A DNA stretch of 64,000 nucleotides from Penium margaritaceum. Lineage: Eukaryota > Streptophyta > Zygnematophyceae > Desmidiales > Peniaceae. The number at the start of each line of letters is the position of its first letter. Position 1 is the stretch's first letter. The DNA lies in NCBI GenBank assembly GCA_023375785.1, contig SZWC01000100.1, positions 545,377-609,376 on the forward strand. The letters are read 5' to 3'. Shown piece after piece: positions 57,834-64,000 of the stretch. The position numbers were made by a program, and so were the translations under genes. Under the pieces are notes generated by a model. The model did no database searches. It had not been told where the DNA came from and saw nothing but the letters and a program-made list of their open reading frames with translations.

Positions 57834-59803
57834 GCAGGGATGGGCGGGAGGGCAGGAGGTGACGCAACTCGCACTTCCCTGGGGAGGAGGGCGAGGAGGC
57901 CAAGCTGGAGCACGATGAACTGCTCCAGCTGACGCTCTCGGGATGACAGCCCAGGAGTGTAAACAGAATGCGGAGTGACGGCGCCGGAGCCCGGGTAGTA
58001 GGGTGACTGAGCCGACGAGGACAGCGGAGGTGCCGACGGCTGAGGATAGCACTGCTGCGGGTAGTACTGCTGCGGCGCGGGTGGCTGCAGGACGGGCGGA
58101 GTCGTCGGAGGGGGAGCGGTGCTGGACGAGGTCGGAGTGGTAGGACCAGCAGCAGCGACGGCGGCAGAGGCGAGGCGGTGCTCCCGCTGGCGTCGCATGG
58201 TGGCGATGACGCGGGCCTCGTCCGTCGGGAGAGGGCACGTGTACCACCCGTGCGCAGGCTGGCCACAGTTGTGGCAGACCGAGCCACTACCGCTGGGACC
58301 GGTCGAGGACTGCTGCTGATGCTGTTGCGATGGACCCTTGCCCTTCTTGTTACGGCTTTTCTTCTTCTTCCCTGAGGGCGATGAGGTAGCTGCGACGGGG
58401 GAGGCAACGGCCACGGAGGCAACGGCAGGGGTGGCGACGGCAGGGGATGCAAGGGCGTCTACGCGATGGAGCTGGGACTCCTGGCGAGCTTCCTCAATGC
58501 GGAGGAAGAGCTCGTATGCCCAAGGCATGAGAGTGCCTTGGGCATCCATGGTGGTGAGGACGTCCTGAGGATAGTGGACGAAGACGTCAGCGTATGCGCT
58601 GGTGGCGCCGCGCTTGATGGTGAGGAGCGCGGACAGTGGGGGAGGAGACGACTTGCCGAGTCGACGGAGGATGTCCTCCGCTCGTTGCCAGTAGGCAGTA
58701 ACCGTCTCGGCCTCCCCCATGTGGAGGGAGTTGAACTCCCGGAGCAGGCGGCTGATCTCAGCGTCGCTGGACAGGCGATGGGGTCTGGTGAGGACGTGCC
58801 AGGTGGCTGCCGGGTCTGGGATGGCGCCAGCGGTGAAGTCGCCGAGGAAGGGCTCCAGGGCAAGGCGGGAAGCTGGAGGGGCGACGGGTACAAGGGCGCG
58901 GACGGCACGACCAGCGTCATATAGTTGGTCGGCCTGGGTGGAGTCGTAGGGGAGGGTGTAGTAGGCCCACAGACCCTCACCCTGCGCCCAGATCCGGAAG
59001 CTGAGCTCCCAGCTCCGGAACTGCTCGCCGCCCTAAAGCGGCGGTGGCGGAGTCTCAAAGTCCTTCTGCCTACGGCCGGCGCCCAGAGTGGGGCCAAGGA
59101 CGGAGGTCACTGTCTGCCGTTGGCGCTGAGTCTGCTGTTGTGCTAAGTAGTATGTGGCGGCGGACACCATGGGGCTAGCGTGCCCTGGAGGGACAAACGA
59201 CGGCAGCGCGCTGGTGGCGGTTTGGGAGGCGACTGGCTGTAGCGCCGCAAGCTACTGTGTCAAGGCGGCGAGTTGTTGCTGAAGGGCAGCGAGTGGGTTA
59301 GAGGTGCCGCCAATGTTACCAGTGGGCTGCTGCTCCTGTTGCTGCTGTAGGGGCGACGGCTGCTGCTGCTGCAGAGGCGGTGGCTGCTGCTGTATGGGGG
59401 GCGGTTGCTGCTGCTACAGCGGTGGCGGCTGCTGCTGTAGAGGTGGCGGCTGCTGCTGCTGCAGCGGCGGTGGCTGCTGCTGTATGGGCGGCGGCTGCTG
59501 CTGCAGCGGCGGTGGCGGCTGCTGCTATAGAGGCGGCAGCTGCTACTGCTGCAGCGGCGGTGGCTGCTGCTGTATGGGCGGCGGCTGCTGCTGTAGCAGC
59601 GGCGGCTGCTGCTGTAGAGGCGGTGGCTGCTGCTGCTGCAATGGCGGCGGCGGCGGCGGTAGCTGTTGGTCCTGCGGTGGCGGCGGTGGCTGCTGCTGCA
59701 GTGGCGGCAGGTGCTGCTGCTGCTGCAGCAATCGCTGCAAGAAAGGAGGGGTGGTAGTCCCCCCATCAGAGGAGGACCCCCCCTCGCCTGGACTCTCAGC
59801 CAT
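57830..59803 (-). pseudogene. Copia-3 gag with Gln/Pro-rich N-terminus
   Basis: Frame from ATG 59,803 (MAESPGEGGSSSDGGTTTPP) to TGA 57,832-57,830. An N-terminal Gln/Pro tract (PPPLQQQ repeats, about 59,330-59,750) is followed by the gag core: FRSWELSFRIWAQGEGLWAY, AGAIPDPAATWHVLTRPHRL, LLREFNSLHMGEAETVTAYW. A zinc knuckle CHNCGQPAHGWYTC lies at 58,235-58,276. Five in-frame TAG codons (59,543; 59,525; 59,414; 59,252; 59,033), four of them in Gln-rich sequence, break the N-terminal half. The C-terminal 297 residues (from 58,720) are open. Pol is in the -1 frame and begins at the gag stop. Confidence 0.88.
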
Positions 59804-59947
59804 GCCTTGGTGTCTATTTTTTTTGTTGTCTTTGTGTTGCTGCTTCAACAAGAGGTTGGGGGAGTGGGAAGTTTACCCACTCCTCTGGCCTTCCCCCTTT
59901 CCCCAGTCACCCTCCTTTTTGTTTTTTTTTGTTGATGATGTCAGCAG

Positions 59948-59987
59948 TGACGTCAGCAGTGACGTCAGCAGAGGGGTGCTGACGTCA
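59948..59987. promoter_or_regulatory. Three TGACGTCA palindromes
   Basis: Exact 8-bp palindromes at 59,948-59,955, 59,960-59,967 and 59,980-59,987, each followed by gcag. This is the known binding core of CREB/bZIP proteins. They lie within 150 bp upstream of the gag ATG. Function is inferred only from the motif. Confidence 0.5.
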
Positions 59988-60794
59988 GCAGCGGCGAATG
60001 TTGGGGCCGCCGTTGCTGCTGTTGGTGCTAATGCTGCTGCAGCTGCTGCTGCTGCTGCTGTTGCTGCTGCTGTTGTTGCTGCTGCTGCTGCTACTGCTGC
60101 TGTTGTAGCTGCTTCTGCTATTGCAGCTGCTGCTGCTGCTGCTGCTGCTGCTGCAGCTGTTTGCTGCTGCTGCTGCTGCTGCTGTTGCTGCTGCTGCGGG
60201 TGCTGATGCTGCTACTACTCGTGCTGCGAGCTGCAGCAGCAACGAGCTGCTGCAGCAGCTGAGTGCTGCTGCAGCTGCTGCGTGCTGTAGCAGCTGCTCG
60301 CTGCAGTTGCAGGCTGCTGCAGCGAGCTGTGGGGGTGGGGGATTTTTTTTGTTGTCTCTTTTTTTTTTCCTTGTCATAGCGGGCAGCAGCCCGCTGTCTG
60401 CTACGGGCAGCGGGCTGCTGCTCGCCCAGTAGCAGCGAGCTGCTGCTCGCTGGCAACAGCGGGCTGCTGATCGCTGCTCGCTCGCTGCGAGCAGCAGGCA
60501 GCAGCAGCCGCGGCTGGCAGCTGCAACTCGCTGCTGCTGCTGCTGTAGCTGGCGGCTGCTGCAGCTCGTTGTAGCAGCTGCTGCAGCCCGCTGCTGCTGC
60601 TGCACGCTGCTGCAGCTGCTACGTGCTGCGGCTGCTGCCTGCTGCTGCTGCGAGCTGCTGCAGCCGGCTGCTGCTGCGGGCTGCTGTTGCTTCTGCACGC
60701 TGCTCCTGTTGTTGCTGCGAGCTGCTGCTGCTGCGGGCTGTTGCTGCTGCTGCTGCGAGCTGCTGCTGCTGCTGTTGCGAGCTGCTACTGCTGC

Positions 60795-61345
60795 GGGCTG
60801 CTACGAGCTGCTGCTTCTGCCTGCTGCTGCTGGTGGTGCCAGTCACTGCACCTGGGTGACGTTGCCGCGTGCGTCGTCGCGCACAGACGTCAGACGCCGC
60901 CTGCCGCTCACCTCCTCGCGTCACGCGTGGGGGTCAGTGCTGCCGAAAAAATTTCGGCAGCATTTCCCCTGGCCCAGTGGCCATGGGAAAAATTCTGACG
61001 CCGCCACCAGGAGGGTCAATGCTGTCGGAAAAAATCCGGCAGCATTTCCCCTGCACTGGCGCGTATGGGNGGGCTGCTGCGAGCTGCTGCTTCTGCCTGC
61101 TGCTGCTGGTGGTGCCAGTCACTGCACCTGGGTGACGTTGCCGCGTGCGTCGTCGCCCACAGACGTCAGACGCCGCCTGCCGCTCACCTCCTCGCGTCAC
61201 GCGTGGGGGTCAGTGCTGCCGAAAAAATTTCGGCAGCATTTCCCCTGGCCCAGTGGCCATGGGAAAAATTCTGACGCCGCCACCAGGAGGGTCAATACTG
61301 TCGGAAAAAATCCGGCAGCATTTCCCCTGCACTGGCGCGTATGGG
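60795..61345. other. Near-duplicate 275-bp blocks flanking a single N
   Basis: 60,795-61,069 and 61,071-61,345 align with only about three differences (ctacgag/ctgcgag, cgcgcac/cgcccac, aatgctg/aatactg). The N at 61,070 separates them. Most likely two contigs, perhaps from different haplotypes or element copies, were joined without merging. A real tandem duplication remains possible because of the differences. Confidence 0.75.
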
Positions 61346-61405
61346 AGGTCCGCCGGCGTTGTCTGGCACCTGTTCACCAGTCTTCTGCTGCTGCTGCTAT
61401 GCTCT

Positions 61406-61418
61406 GGCTCTGATACCA
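61406..61418 (-). promoter_or_regulatory. Primer-binding site of copia-3
   Basis: On the minus strand TGGTATCAGAGCC follows directly after the 5' LTR. It is complementary to the 3' end of initiator methionine tRNA, the usual copia primer. Confidence 0.9.
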
Positions 61419-62249
61419 AGAAGGAAACTATGCAGCAGGTTGGGGCAGCAGCGTTGTTGATGCAGCGTGCGGGCTTCCACGCTCGTTGCTAAAGTCAGCT
61501 GCCCCCTCAGTCTGCTGCTCTAGAGTCTAAGTCTGGAAGCTCTGGGTTTTGTTACTCAGAAACGCGCGCGCCAGAGTTAGGGCCAGAAAGCAGCTGAAAA
61601 CTGATAATGACTGATTAGGAATGAGGAATGAACAGCAATGGGGGACCCCTCCAAGTTCTAGCCCCCCCCCCCCAGCTCTGTAGAGCTTGTTACTCAGTTC
61701 ATCAGCCAATCAGAAAATAGCTCAGTTCATGCTGGCAGGTTTTCTCGGTGAGGCCTGCCAGGCAGCCGACAGCCCAAAACCCGGGCGTCGTCCGTTTTGC
61801 CTGAAAACTGGACCATACCATAATACCGACGCTGCGAACGCAACCGTGCGGTCAGAATCTCCTAGAAAAATAGTAGCGAGGAGTTATGGCAGCCTAAACC
61901 CAGATAGTGCCCACGATGGTTTATGCTGCCAAACAGGGCCATGCAACATGCAACTGGGACCCTAGGCAGTGCATGACGACGCAGGCACGACAGTACGCGC
62001 TGGACGCATGCAGACAGCGACTGCGGCGGCAGTGACTGCCGGCAGTGCGACCGCCGAGGAGGCCTGCCGATGGAGCTGAACACGTCGCCGGAGAGAGGAG
62101 GCTCCAGCGAACCGCGAGACGACCTCAGCGTGCGTCGGCTCCACCGGACGACACTCCATCGGCGTCGAGTCTCGCCGTCAGTCATCTGCACGCCGATGTA
62201 CACAAGCCGGGAGGACACAACAGAGCACAATGAGCGCAAAAAACCAACA
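61419..62249 (-). repeat. 5' LTR of copia-3
   Basis: 831 bp, minus strand TGTTGGTTTTTTGCGC at 62,249 to CATAGTTTCCTTCT at 61,419, next to the primer site. It matches the gapped LTR at 52,918-53,628 on both sides of the gap with only scattered differences visible. A 12-C run at 61,662-61,673 corresponds to the gap edge in the other copy. Confidence 0.92.
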
Positions 62250-62944
62250 GCAGCAATAGTTCTGGGACGCTTTCAGGTAGCTTCTCAGTCGGCTGGTAGC
62301 TGGTTAGGTTCGATTCCAGGTTGGCGGCCAAACCCCACACAGATGGCACCTGTGGGTGTTTGGGTCAACTGGCACGAGACAACACATTCGCTTTCTCCAC
62401 TTGCTCTCTCTCCGTTGATTTAAGAAGTACCAAGCGCTCCTCTCTCCAATGCATGGCGCGTGTGCTCCCTTCTGTTTGTTCTTGTCCATGGGTTAATCAT
62501 TATCTCCCCGGGCTTGCTTGCTACTAATAGTCTTTTTAGTTTCTATAGGACAGGCTGGACTAGCTTTTGTTGCACCTGGTTTCTTCCCCTGTCCTGTGCC
62601 AAGGTAGCCGCCGCATCAAATTAACTAATTAACTCACTAATGAATTTACAAGAAAACCTTTTTGAGGACCTTTTGCAATGATACGAATTGAGACCACTAA
62701 CAAGGGCATACAAAAGTAGAAGAAAATAATACGGTGCTCAACCAGTCCTTACTTCAAAGAAAAGGGGAGAGAGAAAAGAAAAGACAGACGAAATGGCAAT
62801 GTGCCATTTCCTAAGTCAAGAGAAAGAGTGCAAGTCCAGCCAGAAGTCCGGGACAAAGCAGCCTGCCTTGTCAAAGGCTGCGAGTGGCACAACTTTCAGC
62901 TTGGCATGCTCGCATCCTCTGGGCTGTGGCTCGCCAAAGCGGCC
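62250..62944. other. Non-coding interval between copia-3 and the RWP-RK gene
   Basis: The first ~50 bp continue repeat D2. No convincing coding region. A perfect pol III B-box-like ggttcgattcc is at 62,307-62,317, but no matching A box at tRNA spacing. On the minus strand TGTAA (62,645-62,650 region), a polyadenylation signal in green algae such as Chlamydomonas, lies about 300 nt downstream of the RWP-RK stop, so part of the interval may be its 3' UTR. Confidence 0.45.
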
Positions 62945-63835
62945 CTAGCAAGCTCCAGCAGATGTTGGGCAGTCAAGAACAGCAGCGGGCGCCTCAAAAG
63001 TCAACAGAGAGGTGGCAGCAGCACCGGCACCACCGCTGCCGCCGTCGCCGCCAACGCCAACGCCGACACCAGAACCGTGCCCTGGGACGGAGCATGGATC
63101 CAGGCCCGCCAGGCGGTTGCTGGCCGCAGTTGGGTCTGCGGCAGTAAGCGCTGTGGCCCCTGGTTTGGTCTGAGCGAGTCGGCGGCGCTTGTAGTTGGCC
63201 TTGAAGTACGCCTGCCGCAGCGTCTTGGTGTGCTTGCCGAGGGCGGCGCGTGGGTCGGCCTGCACCATCCACCGCTCTTCCTCCAGCTTCTGCAGAATCT
63301 CCGTCTGCTGAGGCGAGCTTGCTGCCATTTCCTGCAGCCGTGCAGCCGTGCAGCCGTGCAGGCAGCAAGGAGAAGGGACTTTAGAAAATCTGCAGCAAAC
63401 GGGCTGCGATATCGATGCAAAGGAAAAATGACACGCGTGACGAACGTAAGAGACTGATCGGAACGGTCCAAGCTGCGGCCCTGACCACGACTGTGCTTTC
63501 CAAACTCATCGGCCCCCTCTCTTCTTCCGCATTGCACGCCTTGAATTCCCTCACGAGGCACTTGGATTCATCGGCACAAGATGTCCCTTGGCGCGAGCCT
63601 GTCGTTTCTTGTCCACAAGACCGTGATAAGAGCACCACGGCCACACCGTCACCTCCTTCCCTGCCGTCGCACCACACCTCTCGCCACGTACCTTGAGGTT
63701 GTGCATGAGGTTGTCCAGCGAGCGGATCTTGCGGTGCGGCCAGCGCACGATGCCGAGCTTGCGGCAGCGCTTCTTCAACACCGTCAGCCCCACTCCCAAG
63801 TGCGCCGCCGCCTCGCTGATGCTCATCACAAACAG
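62945..63835 (-). CDS. RWP-RK domain transcription factor (partial, spliced)
   Basis: Minus-strand gene with two supported exons. Exon 63,835-63,692 is 48 codons, [20 protein letters not shown] through [20 protein letters not shown] to DNLMHNLK. This is an RWP-RK DNA-binding domain with the signature RWPHRK. It ends at AAG|GTACGT, a consensus donor. A 360-bp intron (63,691-63,332) ends GCTGCAG. Exon 63,331-62,945 continues in frame: [42 protein letters not shown], then a Gly/Val-rich tail and TAG. An upstream acceptor (tgcag at 63,836) suggests further 5' exons. RWP-RK proteins are plant and green-algal regulators of nitrogen response and gamete or egg-cell fate. Which subfamily this is cannot be told here. 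Confidence 0.85.
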
Positions 63836-63838
63836 CTG

Positions 63839-63871
63839 CACCACCACCACCACCACCACCACCACCACCAC
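63839..63871 (+). repeat. CAC/GTG trinucleotide microsatellite
   Basis: About 11 CAC triplets directly upstream (on minus, GTG) of the probable 3' splice site of the RWP-RK exon. If not intronic it would add a poly-Val run, which would be odd in front of this domain, so I place it in an intron. Confidence 0.9.
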
Positions 63872-63982
63872 GACGCATCGCACAAGACGGCGCAGAACAT
63901 GTGAGGAGGAGAACCTGCTTCCAAAATTGAGTGGAAGGAGTTCAGGCATGGGACGCAGGCAGGGAGAGGGGCACGGAGGCCT

Positions 63983-64000
63983 GGGGGGGGGGGGGGGGGG
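63983..64000 (+). repeat. Poly-G run at window end
   Basis: Eighteen consecutive G to the last base of the window. It may be real or may mark a contig end in a homopolymer. C and G runs also sit at the gap at 53,172 and in the LTR at 61,662. Confidence 0.8.

Larger units (their letters stand above)
59804..61405 (-). other. Copia-3 leader, CTG/CAG-rich
   Basis: About 1.6 kb between the primer site and gag ATG, long for a copia leader. From about 60,010 to 60,840 it is dominated by degenerate CTG (plus) / CAG (minus) triplets. Apparent Ala-, Cys-, Leu- or Ser-rich frames here are composition effects. It also holds three TGACGTCA palindromes and pairs of short hairpins. A single N at 61,070 lies between two near-identical 275-bp copies (60,795-61,069 and 61,071-61,345), so part of the length may be an assembly product. 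Confidence 0.7.
52918..62249 (-). mobile_element. Copia-3: Ty1/copia element with both LTRs
   Basis: A 9.3-kb minus-strand element with LTRs at both ends, a canonical primer-binding site, gag, pol in copia order (protease, integrase, RT, RNase H) and a purine tract next to the 3' LTR. Flanks read gtagc on the left and gcagc on the right, a 5-bp target duplication with one difference. Coding sequence is clearly more GC-rich than the satellite. Seven in-frame TAG codons and two frameshifts inactivate it. Both LTRs are alike where they can be compared, so it is younger than the gypsy element. Confidence 0.93.

Noticed and set aside
59304-60206. 300-residue plus-strand Cys/Gly/Ala-rich frame
   Set aside because: It is antisense to the Gln-rich gag start and the CTG-rich leader; composition alone explains it.
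62307-62317. tRNA gene suggested by ggttcgattcc
   Set aside because: No acceptor stem or A box at tRNA spacing; only an isolated B-box-like motif.
62945-62947. RWP-RK stop TAG read as Gln, extending the protein about 45 codons to a TGA
   Set aside because: 45 open codons are not significant in GC-rich sequence, and TGA stops in neighbouring elements fit simple decay. Kept only as a test for the recoding idea.

Overview
The window looks like repeat-rich heterochromatin from a green-lineage eukaryote, most likely an alga. The evidence is a spliced RWP-RK transcription factor gene at the right edge, a chromodomain-type Ty3/gypsy element, three Ty1/copia elements and long satellite arrays. There are no bacterial features, rRNA genes or CRISPR arrays. 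Species cannot be named from the sequence.

Layout. From 1 to 49,886 the backbone is one satellite with a 62-bp unit made of two related 31-bp halves. Insertions interrupt it: a decayed gypsy chromovirus (2,908-9,014), itself split by a 692-bp inverted-terminal-repeat element at a TA target (6,489-7,180); a second copy of that element (12,090-12,783); copia-1 on + (19,542-24,906); an internally deleted copia-2 on - (26,552-30,242); and a 3-kb block (35,334-38,325) built around about 11 tandem ~230-bp units, each containing two nested palindromes. The satellite reverses orientation at about 43,856. Part of it, 40.62-41.09 kb, reappears inverted at 46.53-46.98 kb.

Right of 49,886 the composition changes. 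An 11-bp minisatellite (50,114-51,735) is organised in 285-bp higher-order units and has no stop codon in any of six frames. A diverged direct duplication with a GT microsatellite follows. Then comes copia-3 on - (52,918-62,249) with both LTRs, PBS, PPT, a Gln-rich gag, pol with a 12-residue tandem repeat, and a long CTG-rich leader. The last 1.7 kb carries the RWP-RK gene on -, the only probable host gene.

No element appears intact. Stops fall mostly at expected Gln, Trp or Arg codons, as C-to-T change on either strand would produce. Three assembly gaps occur: single Ns at 12,849 and 61,070, each flanked by duplicated sequence, and 236 Ns at 53,172-53,407 inside an LTR.
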